NCBI RefSeq assembly: GCF_000146675.1
Contig: NZ_GL397214.1
Span: 2,316,112-2,380,111, forward strand
Direction: 5' to 3'
Source of the DNA: Hoylesella marshii DSM 16973 = JCM 13450
Lineage (GTDB): Bacteria > Bacteroidota > Bacteroidia > Bacteroidales > Bacteroidaceae
Length of the DNA: 64,000 nt
Made by a program: the position numbers and the translations under genes. Of this stretch, positions 8,755 to 18,234 are shown piece after piece; position 1 is the stretch's first letter, and every line of letters starts with the position of its first letter. The notes beneath the pieces were generated by a model, which was not told where the DNA came from, made no database searches, and was given only the letters and a program-made list of their open reading frames with translations.

Positions 8755-9906
8755 ATGAAAAAATTATTGATGACCGCAGCCATAGCAAGTATTTCCCTTG
8801 TTGGCATGGCGCAGGAAACAGAAGAACTTCCGGTACAGAAACACTGTGTAGCCACCAATTCCTTTTGGAGCAACTGGTTCATACAGGCTGGTGCAGGTTG
8901 GAATACATGGTATTCGAGTCAGGAACACGGGCAGGGATTGCCCCGCAGTCCGTTTAAGAAGTTCCGTTCAAACCCCGGCTTTGCTGTTGCCATCGGCAAA
9001 TGGTTCACCCCCGGTATTGCTTTGCGCACCAAGTTGCAAGGCATTTGGGGTAAGACCGTAGTAGATGCAACAGGCAGAGATAACGGAAACAAGTATTGGT
9101 CGTTGAATGAGCATGTGCTCTTCAACCTAAACAGTCTGGTGAAAGGCTACAATCCCGATCGCAGATGGAGCGTTATCCCGTTTTTGGGAGCCGGCATCGG
9201 ACGTTCACTCACCCACAATCGTTATGCGATGAACCTCAGTATCGGTCTGATGAGTGAGGTGTATTTGTGTGAAAAGACGGCCATACACATCGAGATGGGA
9301 TGGAACTACTTTGAGTCCGACATCGACGGAATGGAACATGTACGTGTACGACGCGGATGGTCTGCCCACGACAATCATCTGTATGCAGAGGTGGGGTTGA
9401 CCTATCGCTTGGGCAAAGCCACATGGAGCAAAGTGCCCGATACGGAGGCGATGCGTGCGCTCTCACAGGCCGAACTCGACGCACTCAACGCCCAACTCAG
9501 CGATGCCAATGCCGAGAACGAGCGGCTACAGACACTGCTCAATGAGCAAAAGCCGACAGAAGAGACTGCAACTCCGGCTGCCCCACCGGTCACTGAAGTA
9601 TCGGTATTCTTCGACCATGATGACGTACTGTCGTCGCCTAAAGACCTTGTAGACGTAGCAGCATTGGCAGACTATGCCAAAGAGAATCATGCAAAACTGA
9701 CCGTGACAGGCTATGCAGATAGTGCTACAGGTCATGCAGAACAGAATCAGACGCTCGCTGAAAGACGGGCACAATGTTTGGCCAATGAGTTGATAAAGAT
9801 GGGTATTGCCAAAGAAGACATCAGCATTGTAGCCAAAGGAGGTGTAAGCCAGCTCTCTCCGGCTCCCTATAATCGGCGGGCTACCGTGCAGATAACGACA
9901 AACTGA
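8755..9906 (+). CDS. OmpA-family outer-membrane protein
   Basis: 383 aa. A cleavable signal peptide (about 1-20, ending MAQE) is followed by an eight-strand-like beta-barrel region (about 30-225), a short coiled, Asn/Glu-rich linker (about 235-270) and a C-terminal OmpA/MotB peptidoglycan-binding domain (about 280-383). The latter holds VTGYADSATG and LAERRAQCLANEL, the usual loop and helix that contact diaminopimelate. It probably anchors the outer membrane to the wall. Single gene with its own promoter; a shared bidirectional terminator follows. Confidence 0.9.
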   Translation: MKKLLMTAAIASISLVGMAQETEELPVQKHCVATNSFWSNWFIQAGAGWNTWYSSQEHGQGLPRSPFKKFRSNPGFAVAIGKWFTPGIALRTKLQGIWGKTVVDATGRDNGNKYWSLNEHVLFNLNSLVKGYNPDRRWSVIPFLGAGIGRSLTHNRYAMNLSIGLMSEVYLCEKTAIHIEMGWNYFESDIDGMEHVRVRRGWSAHDNHLYAEVGLTYRLGKATWSKVPDTEAMRALSQAELDALNAQLSDANAENERLQTLLNEQKPTEETATPAAPPVTEVSVFFDHDDVLSSPKDLVDVAALADYAKENHAKLTVTGYADSATGHAEQNQTLAERRAQCLANELIKMGIAKEDISIVAKGGVSQLSPAPYNRRATVQITTN

Positions 9907-9935
9907 CGAACGGCTTCTCGTAATGACCGCTAACA

Positions 9936-9971
9936 AAAATCGGCACCCGTAAGAACACGGATGCCGATTTT
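9936..9971. terminator. Bidirectional terminator between convergent genes
   Basis: AAAATCGGCA (9936-9945) pairs with TGCCGATTTT (9962-9971), and CCGT pairs with ACGG inside. There are A-runs on one side and T-runs on the other, so it can serve both the OmpA-family gene and the minus-strand LRR gene. Confidence 0.85.
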
Positions 9972-9991
9972 CTTTTGTGCAAACTATCGTC

Positions 9992-12970
9992 TTACCTCAC
10001 GGCAATGGCTTTGGCCACTCCTTGGGTCTTTACAATATAGACACCTGCAGGCAGGCTGAGGGTATAACGATTGTTCACCATGCCCGTAAACATCAGCTTC
10101 CCACCGGCAGTGAATACCCGTACATCGGTAGGTGTAGTGGCAAGGAATGTCAGTTCGCCTGCTCCACCCATAGCAGTAAAGGTAGACCCCTTGGCATCAT
10201 TGATACCCGACGAGATAGTGAAAGTTGCGGCTACTGTGGTCGCTTCAGTCACGATGAACTGTCCATCGTTGTCGAGCGGCTGGCCGTTAGCAGTGGCACT
10301 GACCAGCGCATATCCTGCGGCCGGTGTACTCTTAGCCACAAGCACGGTGTTCTTCGCTACCTTAGTGCCCGACAACACTTCCGTATCGGTGGTGGTAAAT
10401 ATCTTTACCGTACCGTTCTCTGCCGTAGCAACAGTGATATAAGCCATGGTACAACCGGAACCGTCTCCCTCGTAGTTAACTTTCCATCCCTTGGCAACGG
10501 CAATGGCCGATTCCGCATGCTCTGCATCATTATAGCTATCCGCTTTGTCGCCTTTCGCATAGAGCGTGTTGCCACGAGGCTTGCTCTCATCGCCCGTCTT
10601 GGGATATTGAGAGAGGCTGTAATAAAGGTCGTTGAGTGTGCAGGCATCCCATGAATTACCTCCCACATTAAGGTAAGCTAACTTATCGTGGCCGGTAAGG
10701 TCGAGTGAAATGAGTTTGTTGCCCTCGACAGACAACGTCGCAAGCAGCGGATTATGGGAAAGATTGAGCTGCGTGAGCTTATTGTTTGCAGTATGAAGCT
10801 CGGTCAAGTGCATATTGTTATCTACATTCAATACATTGAGGTTGTTATTCGACACATCCAGCTGTGCGAGGTCGGCCATGTCTCTCACGTCTATCTGCGA
10901 GATTTCATTGTGGTTCAGATTGAGGAACGTGAGCTTCTTGTTGTGGCTTACATCCAAAGCGGTCAGCCAATTGTTTTTCATATCAAGGTGGAGTAAGCCG
11001 GTTGCATTGGCTAAATTCAGCGATTCAATGTGGTTTCCATAGGCACGCAGGGTGGTGAGTTTCGGATTATTGCTCACATCGAGTGCCTCAAGGTCGCCAT
11101 ATGCGCAGTCGAGTGTTTCGAGTGCAGACAGACGGCTTACGTCAATCGAACCGATACGGTTCATATATGTTTGGAGGGAGCGTAGGTTGGTATTGCGGCT
11201 CAGGTCGATACTTGTAATGCGATTGTCGATGCTTACGCCCGGATAACTCGATATGTCGGCACCTGTTACTGCTCCATAAATGGTGACAGTGGTACCGGCC
11301 GTCGTACCCTTCACGAGGGTTGGAGTTGCACGCAGTACTACGGTCTCTTTCTCACCGTTGCCCCAATCTATTTGGATTTCCGTATCATCCGTATCAGCAG
11401 AGAGGAAATACTGTTGCTCTTTGCCGGAAGGAACTTTCAGAACAATGGCGTTGTTGTTGCCCGTAGCTTTGAACACAGGTTTCACCGTGGCAGCGGCAGA
11501 AACGACAAAGATGCTGTCAGCATATAGTTTCCCGTTGATTTCCACTCCCACGAACTCCATGCCGGCTGCGGGCGTACTCTTTACTCGGATGGGGAATCCC
11601 GGCAGAGCCTTGGCGGTAATATCGCCCCATGTATCATAGCTTCCGCCGTTTATCACTTGTGAAAGGGTGTACGTGCCATTGTCGGCCGCCAGAGCAGTGA
11701 TGGAAATGGAGTCCATCGGTGCTGTACCGTCGCCCTCCACATCTACCTTATAATAATTGTCCTCATCATACTTCAGCAATTCGGTCTTGGCATGTTCGCC
11801 ATGGGAACCGGCTATGAAAACATTCTTTCCATACGATGCCCCTGTGTGCACCGGCATGGCCATGAAAGTGAAGTTCAGCGACTGTGCGGTCATGTTTTCA
11901 CAGTTCCGAATGTCGAGCTTTCTCAATCGATTGGTACCTATGGCGCCGTGCATATCAAGGAATTGTATACCTGTAGCCCGTGCGCTCACGTCGCGTAAGA
12001 AACGCTGATGCGAGAGGTCGAGGCGCTGAATGAGCGTACTGTCCACGTTGATATACTGCAAGTTGGGTAAATGTGCAAGCACCAACCGTTCTATCTTCGT
12101 ACTGTTGAGGATAAGCGTTGTCAGAACCTTATTCGTTGTTAGGTCGAGCTTTGTCAGAGCAGTATGCGGAGCATTGAGTGCGATAAGCTCTGTGTTGTTC
12201 ACAAGATTCAGCTCCTTAATGGACGTCTTGCCGATAGAGAGTTTCTCAAGTTTGGCTTGGCAGGTCACATCTATTGCTTCCATCCACTGGCTTCCCGTCA
12301 CGTCGATGTCGCGCAATTCGGGGTAATTGGTGTTCAACTCCAGCTCCGAAAGATTGTCATTCGCCAGATTCAGGTATTTCAGATTCGGTAAACTGACGGG
12401 ATAAAAATGTGTCACATCGCAATCAGACATATCAATATTTGTAAGTGCTGTGCTACCGTTGGCAAACAACACCGTCGTCAATGTCGGGTTATGGTTGATG
12501 GAAAAGATGCTCAGTTTCGTAAACAGACGCAGGTCGAGCCTCACGATACTGTTGTTGTTCAGGTTGATATTCTCCAAGTTGGGGGCTCCCGACAGGTCGA
12601 GTCCGTCGTAGGTCAGCTCATTCTTGTGCATATCAAGATTGATAAGATGGGGTTGTGCCGAGAGTTTCAGGTAACTCACCTTACTTTCAGATACCTCCAG
12701 TTCCTTAAAGTCTCCATACACTCGCACGGTATCGCTCAACAACTTACCCGTACACTTCTTAGAACTGCTCCACCCCTCGAGTTGCGCTTCCTTGATGGTG
12801 CCATCGCCCCAATCCACATACACCTTGTCGGCATCATTCATTCGGGTTACACGCACTGTAAGGTTTTCTCCCGTGGGAATAGCAGTTGCAATCACCACTT
12901 TTCCCTCATCGGCCATTACATGACCCACGGAAAGACACGTTAGCAAAAAGCTAAATAGTAATTTTTTCAT
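9992..12970 (-). CDS. Secreted leucine-rich-repeat protein with T9SS sorting domain
   Basis: 992 aa from the ATG at 12970; the longer upstream frame would cover the promoter. A signal peptide (about 1-20) precedes two blocks of leucine-rich repeats of the L-x-x-L-D-V/L-S-x-N type (about 80-370 and 570-830). Each block is followed by a domain resembling a divergent InlB B-repeat, with KSTPAAGMEFVG and KSTPAAGYALVS. The last about 70 residues look like a type A T9SS C-terminal domain (RVFTAGGKLMFTG, LPAGVYIVKT). Likely exported across the outer membrane and attached to the surface; binding partner unknown. The duplicated LRR + B-repeat layout suggests internal duplication. Confidence 0.85.
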   Translation of the reverse strand: MKKLLFSFLLTCLSVGHVMADEGKVVIATAIPTGENLTVRVTRMNDADKVYVDWGDGTIKEAQLEGWSSSKKCTGKLLSDTVRVYGDFKELEVSESKVSYLKLSAQPHLINLDMHKNELTYDGLDLSGAPNLENINLNNNSIVRLDLRLFTKLSIFSINHNPTLTTVLFANGSTALTNIDMSDCDVTHFYPVSLPNLKYLNLANDNLSELELNTNYPELRDIDVTGSQWMEAIDVTCQAKLEKLSIGKTSIKELNLVNNTELIALNAPHTALTKLDLTTNKVLTTLILNSTKIERLVLAHLPNLQYINVDSTLIQRLDLSHQRFLRDVSARATGIQFLDMHGAIGTNRLRKLDIRNCENMTAQSLNFTFMAMPVHTGASYGKNVFIAGSHGEHAKTELLKYDEDNYYKVDVEGDGTAPMDSISITALAADNGTYTLSQVINGGSYDTWGDITAKALPGFPIRVKSTPAAGMEFVGVEINGKLYADSIFVVSAAATVKPVFKATGNNNAIVLKVPSGKEQQYFLSADTDDTEIQIDWGNGEKETVVLRATPTLVKGTTAGTTVTIYGAVTGADISSYPGVSIDNRITSIDLSRNTNLRSLQTYMNRIGSIDVSRLSALETLDCAYGDLEALDVSNNPKLTTLRAYGNHIESLNLANATGLLHLDMKNNWLTALDVSHNKKLTFLNLNHNEISQIDVRDMADLAQLDVSNNNLNVLNVDNNMHLTELHTANNKLTQLNLSHNPLLATLSVEGNKLISLDLTGHDKLAYLNVGGNSWDACTLNDLYYSLSQYPKTGDESKPRGNTLYAKGDKADSYNDAEHAESAIAVAKGWKVNYEGDGSGCTMAYITVATAENGTVKIFTTTDTEVLSGTKVAKNTVLVAKSTPAAGYALVSATANGQPLDNDGQFIVTEATTVAATFTISSGINDAKGSTFTAMGGAGELTFLATTPTDVRVFTAGGKLMFTGMVNNRYTLSLPAGVYIVKTQGVAKAIAVR

Positions 12971-13296
12971 GCATTTGTTAGGTTTTAGGTTATAGAATAG
13001 TATCAATAATAAATGATTGCAAAGATAGTATTTTCCTTTTACGGCGCAATAGCAAACCGAATAAATCATTTCATCAATGGGAATAAAAACTGTAATAATG
13101 AAATAGGAAAGGCATGAACATTCTATGTGAAAACCAAACTATTATCGGTAAAAATACCCGATTCGTCCATTGAAATCTATTAGTATCTTTAACTTTATTC
13201 TGTTTTTATTACCATATGTTCTTCGTGTTCTTCCTTTTAATTGCGTATCTTTACGCCCGATTTAATGAAAGACATATCCTATTAAACTCAATTATT
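12971..13296. other. Divergent promoter region for two T9SS-cargo genes
   Basis: AT-rich, no gene. Minus-strand TATCTTTG lies at 13020-13027 with ATTG 19 bases upstream of it. A plus-strand TATCTTTA at 13246-13253 lies 44 bases before the ATG at 13297. Confidence 0.6.
13020..13050 (-). promoter_or_regulatory. Promoter of the LRR protein gene
   Basis: The minus strand reads ATTG, then 19 bases, then TATCTTTG (13020-13027). The start codon is 50 bases further downstream. Confidence 0.6.
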
Positions 13297-14670
13297 ATGA
13301 AAAGAAACGTTACTGTTTTTTCAGCATGCTTGTGCATGTTTTTGCCTTCTGTTTCTGTGAAGGCGCAGGTGTTAAAGGCCGTGGAATGCAAACCCAAGGC
13401 AGAATTGATGGTATCTCAGTCTGGTGGTACTACCGATGCCAATTACAGTTTGCCGGTACCTTTACGTAACATCGCGACCATTAAGAAGACCGACAATGCC
13501 GTGTGTAACTTGCTTGTAAGGCATCGCGCAATTAACGGCGGAGCTTGGTTGTTGGCATCTAAAGAGCGCGAAGTCGTGTTTAACGATGCTTCGAAAAACA
13601 GCCCTACAGCATGGGAATGGACAATTCCCGGGGCAACCGAATCGTCATTGCAGACACAAAATGCTGCTGCCAAGTATGCCACACAAGGCGTCTTCGACTT
13701 CCCAACACTCGAAGTTACAACAGCAGGAGGCAAGAGTTCGTACCATGCCGACTTAAAGATGAAGGCTGGAGGTACCTCTGAAATCACTACAATAGACATG
13801 CGTCAATGGGGATCGACCTATCAACTGACCATGTTACCGTTCAATGATGGTATTAACGTAGGGGGATGTTTAGGTGGCACCAATAACAAGGGCATCGTCG
13901 GCGTAGGCAATCTTTTCATGATAGGAACAGATGAAGCCTATCTGGATGGAGTAAATGTTTACCTGCACCACAAGCCTACAAAGTATAAGGCAAATGCTAA
14001 GCTTGTACTGAAAATATGGATGGTGCAAATTCCGAAAACGGGTGATTTGAAGTTCACAACCACTCCCGTAGAAGCACAAACCTTGAAGATGGAAGATATA
14101 AAAGCCGATGGTGAAGACGGTGCATGGGCTCCCGTTGAGGGTGGAGCTGTTGCTGCATTCCGTTTCGATACGCCTTTAGACCTCTTTGGGAAAGGTCTTT
14201 TCTTTGTTTCGGTTGAAGGTTTCAGCAATGACCCTGCTACAGAAGACTTCTGCATACTGACCGACCAAATCGGAACGAACCTCTCCGGTGTCGATGTAAA
14301 CAACCGTCTGGCACACAATTCCTTTGCCCGATTGAAAGGTGAGACCGATTACCTGCGTCCCATCAGTTCGTATGGAGGCGGAACAGGTAGCTTTGCCATC
14401 TGCCCGCTTATCAGAATCCCGATGGCGACAACCGGCATCTCATCTGCCCAAAACGGCACTTCAAAAGTATTCCATGCGACGTATGCCAACGGAGCACTGA
14501 CCCTTTCAACTAATCATAGCGGTATTGTGAAAGTATTCGACCTAACAGGAAAGCTCGTGAGAAATATAGAAGTGCAATCCGGTACAGCAAGCATTTCGAT
14601 GCCCGAACTGAACAGTGGCGTTTACATTGTGCAGGGACCTCGTGGAGAAAACGTGAAACTCGCATTCTAA
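13297..14670 (+). CDS. Secreted T9SS-sorted protein, unknown function
   Basis: 457 aa from the ATG at 13297; the upstream extension of the frame carries the promoter element. Signal peptide about 1-24 (ends SVKAQ). The central part has no recognised domain; it is rich in Thr/Gly/Asn and predicted beta-strands. The C-terminal about 70 residues are a type A T9SS sorting domain (GIVKVFDLTGKLV, LNSGVYIVQG). It lies 29 bases upstream of the RCC1/LRR gene on the same strand, so the two are probably cotranscribed. Confidence 0.8.
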   Translation: MKRNVTVFSACLCMFLPSVSVKAQVLKAVECKPKAELMVSQSGGTTDANYSLPVPLRNIATIKKTDNAVCNLLVRHRAINGGAWLLASKEREVVFNDASKNSPTAWEWTIPGATESSLQTQNAAAKYATQGVFDFPTLEVTTAGGKSSYHADLKMKAGGTSEITTIDMRQWGSTYQLTMLPFNDGINVGGCLGGTNNKGIVGVGNLFMIGTDEAYLDGVNVYLHHKPTKYKANAKLVLKIWMVQIPKTGDLKFTTTPVEAQTLKMEDIKADGEDGAWAPVEGGAVAAFRFDTPLDLFGKGLFFVSVEGFSNDPATEDFCILTDQIGTNLSGVDVNNRLAHNSFARLKGETDYLRPISSYGGGTGSFAICPLIRIPMATTGISSAQNGTSKVFHATYANGALTLSTNHSGIVKVFDLTGKLVRNIEVQSGTASISMPELNSGVYIVQGPRGENVKLAF

Positions 14671-14699
14671 ATCATCAGAAATATATCAAAGTAATAAAC

Positions 14700-16799
14700 A
14701 TGAAAACAATTATTAAAACCCTTTTGGCATCGATATTCGCTATCTTTGCAACACATCATGCCGGTGCACAAACCCATCAATGGAAGTTTGTCACCACAGG
14801 CGAAGGCAGCACCTACGCCATAGAAAAAGACGGTTCGCTATGGGCTTGGGGATGGAACGAAAGCGGACAGTTAGGTATCGGAGGCGGTGCCGGCAAAGTA
14901 TCAATCCCCACAAGAGTTGGTACGGACAACAATTGGAAGAGCGCCGTGGCCGGACAATCTTATGCTTTCTTCATTAAAACCGATGGTACATTATGGGCTG
15001 TGGGTGACAATACGAAGGGAGTACAAGGCGTTGGCGACGGTACAGGGCATAAGACACCGGTACAAGTAGGCACCGACAACAATTGGAAAAGCGTTGCTGT
15101 GACCCGTTTCTTCGGACATACCGCCATCGGATTGAAAACAGATGGCACTCTATGGGGCTGGGGAGAAGGAGAAAAAGGAGCGTTAGGCATGGGCAATTAT
15201 GCCAACCAATCTACTCCCAAACAGATAGGAACAGACAATAATTGGACGCAGGTGGCCGTAGGGGATGCATCTGTCATAGCTCTGAAAGCCGACGGTTCAC
15301 TGTGGGGATGGGGCTGGAATAACAAAGGTACGCTCTGCGGTCTTCCCAAACACACAAAAGTTCCTACCCGTATCGGCACAGAAACCGATTGGAAAAGCGT
15401 ATTTGCTGTTTCCACAAGTGCTTACGGAATAAAGACCGACGGCTCGCTTTGGGTATGGGGCTCGGCAGACAACAACGTATTGGGACTCAACGATGAGAAC
15501 ATTACCAAGGTGACAACGCCACGGAAAATCACGTCCATCAGCGAAGAGGTGGTGTTTATTTCGGGCTACAGAAACGGCCGCGTGATAGGCGTCGGCACAG
15601 CAGGTGTGGCCACAAAGATATATGTTTGGGGCACAAACGAGGACGGTGCATTGGGCAATGGCACAGGAGTAGCTGCCGATAACCCCAGTGGCGGTATCAC
15701 GTATGCAGCACTTCCTGTGGTTGTTAAACTGCCGAAAGATGTAAAAGTCACACAACTGACATCGGGCGAGGCCTATTCCATCGTATTAACCGATAAGGGA
15801 AAACTGTACGGTTGGGGGAAGAACCGTGGCGGACAATTGGGCGATCATGCCACAGAAAGTCAGATGACATTCAGCTCTCTGCCTATTGTGGCCGGTGAAA
15901 AAGCCAAAGAAGTACAGACGGTATTTACGTTCGACGCCCAACACATTCCCGCATCGTTGAAAGATGCCAAAGAAATCATATTGGAAGGAGAATGGAGCAC
16001 CGTAGACTTTGCTCATCTCACAGCTGCTATCGGCAATAACTCCGGCTTCCCGCCGGCAGGCAATTCCGTGATTGAAAAGCTGGATATGAGCAAAGCTACC
16101 ATCAAAGACGGTACGTCATTATATGTGGAATACGGCGCAGGAAGCGTGGGCACATTCCAAGGATGCAAAGCTTTGAAAGAGGTGGTGATGCCGGCTGATG
16201 CCGAAGCTGCTCACTTCACCAGTTTCCGTTCGGCTTTCCAGAACTGCAAAAAACTGGAAGCAATCAATCTGAAAGGTTGTATCAATGTACGGAATATGTC
16301 GGATGCCTTCTTCGGATGCGAAACATTGAAGAATTGCGACCTGTCGTCCTGCAACAAGCTCACCGGCACAGAAAGTCTTTTCGACCAATGTTCGTCTTTG
16401 GAAGAGGTGAAACTTCCTGCCACGATTACATTGCAGAAGTATGCTTTCGGCAACTGCTCAAAACTGAAAAAGATAGATTGGAGCTTGTATGGGGCTATCG
16501 TTGCACCCGACTTTGCCAAAGATTTGTTCCAATACGTCACCAACTTAAAGGCAATCACTCTGGTTGTTCCCGATGCCGCATACAGTGCCTTTGCTGCCCA
16601 CAACGATTGGAAGAAACTGAATCTCGTAAAGGCATCTACCACCGGTATTCATGATGTTGTACAGGGCAAGGCCAATATGAGCAACAAGGTTTACGACCTG
16701 CAAGGACGTTATCTGACAACTGTAAGCAGCGAGAAGGAACTCGACAATCTGCCGAAAGGTGTCTATATTTATAATGGTAGGAAAGTGATGGTGAAATAA
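14700..16799 (+). CDS. Secreted RCC1-propeller / BspA-LRR protein with T9SS sorting domain
   Basis: 699 aa. Signal peptide 1-23. Residues about 28-395 hold about seven RCC1-type blades with the pattern KTDGTLWGWG followed by a GTDNNWK strand. Residues about 400-640 form BspA-like leucine-rich repeats (FQGCKALKEVVMP, FQNCKKLEAINLKGC). The C-terminus KVYDLQGRYL...GVYIYNGRKVMVK is a T9SS-type tail very common in Prevotella. Likely a surface or released adhesin. The upstream gene is probably its operon partner, and a strong terminator follows. Confidence 0.85.
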   Translation: MKTIIKTLLASIFAIFATHHAGAQTHQWKFVTTGEGSTYAIEKDGSLWAWGWNESGQLGIGGGAGKVSIPTRVGTDNNWKSAVAGQSYAFFIKTDGTLWAVGDNTKGVQGVGDGTGHKTPVQVGTDNNWKSVAVTRFFGHTAIGLKTDGTLWGWGEGEKGALGMGNYANQSTPKQIGTDNNWTQVAVGDASVIALKADGSLWGWGWNNKGTLCGLPKHTKVPTRIGTETDWKSVFAVSTSAYGIKTDGSLWVWGSADNNVLGLNDENITKVTTPRKITSISEEVVFISGYRNGRVIGVGTAGVATKIYVWGTNEDGALGNGTGVAADNPSGGITYAALPVVVKLPKDVKVTQLTSGEAYSIVLTDKGKLYGWGKNRGGQLGDHATESQMTFSSLPIVAGEKAKEVQTVFTFDAQHIPASLKDAKEIILEGEWSTVDFAHLTAAIGNNSGFPPAGNSVIEKLDMSKATIKDGTSLYVEYGAGSVGTFQGCKALKEVVMPADAEAAHFTSFRSAFQNCKKLEAINLKGCINVRNMSDAFFGCETLKNCDLSSCNKLTGTESLFDQCSSLEEVKLPATITLQKYAFGNCSKLKKIDWSLYGAIVAPDFAKDLFQYVTNLKAITLVVPDAAYSAFAAHNDWKKLNLVKASTTGIHDVVQGKANMSNKVYDLQGRYLTTVSSEKELDNLPKGVYIYNGRKVMVK

Positions 16800-16862
16800 T
16801 CGTCACCCTGCTCTACACACTCTGCAAAGCAAGCATCTACTGCTCTCTTTGCCGATATCCTA

Positions 16863-16907
16863 TAAGTGCTAAGGGGTTATGTCGTAACCCTTTAGCACTT
16901 ACTTTTT
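16863..16907 (+). terminator. Strong rho-independent terminator
   Basis: A 17-bp stem TAAGTGCTAAGGGGTTA / TAACCCTTTAGCACTTA (one G-T pair), loop TGTCG, followed by CTTTTTT. It closes the T9SS cargo operon. Confidence 0.92.
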
Positions 16908-17031
16908 TGTCTATACCTTTTCTTCTATTCCAAATCGTGCATGAGCGCTTGTATAGATTTTATTTGATGGTCGTGCAGATGGTTTGTCGTCTGTCGAAGG
17001 CATAGCGAGCTACATCGAGAAAGGGCGGCAT

Positions 17032-17125
17032 GCAAGATACCGGCAAGCGAATGGAAGATGACAGGAAGCGAAATCATCCCTATTAAAAGGGTAGATGAGC
17101 AGTCTCATGACCGATTTTGGTCCAA
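17032..17125 (-). repeat. Dispersed intergenic repeat (family C), copy 1
   Basis: The minus strand reads TTCCTGTCATCTTCCATTCG followed by CTTGCCGGTATC, matching 31920-31955 and 41070-41105. The neighbouring GGGTAGATGAGC and CTCATGACCGATTTTGG parts match the copy near 41020-41060 in inverted order. Confidence 0.65.
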
Positions 17126-17158
17126 GATATACAGGTGGTTGCGAGCATCCCATATTCT

Positions 17159-17224
17159 GCTGGTGAGCAAAAGAAATTCCGCTGGTGAGCAGAAAAAAGT
17201 TTGCTGGTGAGCAGAAAACGGCTC
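17159..17224 (+). repeat. 22-bp tandem array A (3 units)
   Basis: Three head-to-tail units at 17159-17180, 17181-17202 and 17203-17224. Each starts GCTGGTGAGCA and has an A-rich second half. GCT and AGC form short dyad arms within each unit. Confidence 0.85.
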
Positions 17225-17364
17225 GCTCATTAAGGCCTTTCTCCACCCTCTGCGCAGAGCGTATCAGCGCTTGTGATTGATTGGGGTTCTAACAGCGCCT
17301 CGTCGTTTTTCCTCCGCTTGGTCATTATTTGCTGTCAGGAAACGGTTTATTCATCATAAATTCG

Positions 17365-17372
17365 TATATTTG
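17365..17372 (+). promoter_or_regulatory. Promoter -7 element for the ATPase/DUF4435 operon
   Basis: TATATTTG matches TAnnTTTG, 38 bases before the ATG at 17410. No clear -33 box. Confidence 0.5.
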
Positions 17373-17409
17373 CCACAAGCAATTGTTCAACTTAAAACAA
17401 GCTGGCCTC

Positions 17410-18228
17410 ATGAAATATGCAGACTACATCGAACAGATTGAGATAGAATCGTTGTGGAGCGGACGAAAGCACGTGGTGTGGAACCTCGACCGTCAGGTAA
17501 ACGTACTCAGCGGTGTAAACGGTGTGGGCAAAAGCACCATCTTAAACAAAGTGGTGAAAGGCCTGTCTACAAGTGGCGAAATAACCTACGAACCCGCACG
17601 GGGCGTGCACCTGAAAGTCTATCCTGCCGATGCCGAACGCATTCGTTACGACGTAATCCGCTCGTTCGACAAACCGCTCATCAATGCCGATACCATCACA
17701 AAAATGAACCTCTCGTTGGCTACGGAGCTTGATTGGCAAATCTTCCAGCTGCAACGCAAATACCTCGATTACCAAGTAAACATGGGCAATCGTATCATTA
17801 CAGCCCTGCAAAGCGGTAACCCCGATACGGCCAGCGAGGCACAACGCATCTCCGAACCCAAACGTAAGTTTCAGGATATGCTCGACAATCTCTTCGCCGA
17901 AACAGGCAAAACTATCGTCAGAAGCGAAAACGAGATACAATTCATGCAGATGGGTGAGACGTTGATGCCTTATCAGCTCTCGAGCGGCGAGAAACAGATG
18001 CTCGTCATCCTGCTCACCGTGCTCGTAGAAGACAGTCTGCCCTATGTACTCTTTATGGATGAACCGGAGGTCAGCCTGCATGTGGATTGGCAGCAACGTC
18101 TTATCGACCTTATCATCGACCTCAATCCCAATGTGCAGATTATCCTTACCACCCATTCGCCGGCCGTTATCATGAACGGATGGATGGACAGAGTCACAGA
18201 GGTTTCCGATATCACCGACCAACACTGA
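17410..18228 (+). CDS. ABC/SMC-type AAA ATPase, partner of DUF4435 protein
   Basis: 272 aa from the ATG at 17410; an earlier in-frame ATG at 17329 would include the promoter. Walker A GVNGVGKST at 35-43, ABC-type signature LSSGEKQ at 190-196, Walker B VLFMDEPE at 213-220, and a switch histidine in LTTHSP (249). There is no membrane segment, so this is not a transporter; it resembles the AAA_21/OLD-like ATPases that act on DNA. Its stop is 6 bases before the next start, so the two are a transcriptional and probably a functional pair. The exact role is unknown; defence is an inference. Confidence 0.88.
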   Translation: MKYADYIEQIEIESLWSGRKHVVWNLDRQVNVLSGVNGVGKSTILNKVVKGLSTSGEITYEPARGVHLKVYPADAERIRYDVIRSFDKPLINADTITKMNLSLATELDWQIFQLQRKYLDYQVNMGNRIITALQSGNPDTASEAQRISEPKRKFQDMLDNLFAETGKTIVRSENEIQFMQMGETLMPYQLSSGEKQMLVILLTVLVEDSLPYVLFMDEPEVSLHVDWQQRLIDLIIDLNPNVQIILTTHSPAVIMNGWMDRVTEVSDITDQH

Positions 18229-18234
18229 CATGCC

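Larger units (their letters stand above)
16908..17409. other. Intergenic region with two repeat types
   Basis: No gene supported. Holds an inverted copy of dispersed repeat family C (about 17032-17125) and a 22-bp-period tandem array (17159-17224). Near the right end a TATATTTG promoter element (17365-17372) precedes the ATPase gene. Confidence 0.6.

Noticed and set aside
13216..13296. Upstream ATG for the 457-aa T9SS protein
   Set aside because: The segment carries the TATCTTTA element; ATG 13297 starts a clean signal peptide.
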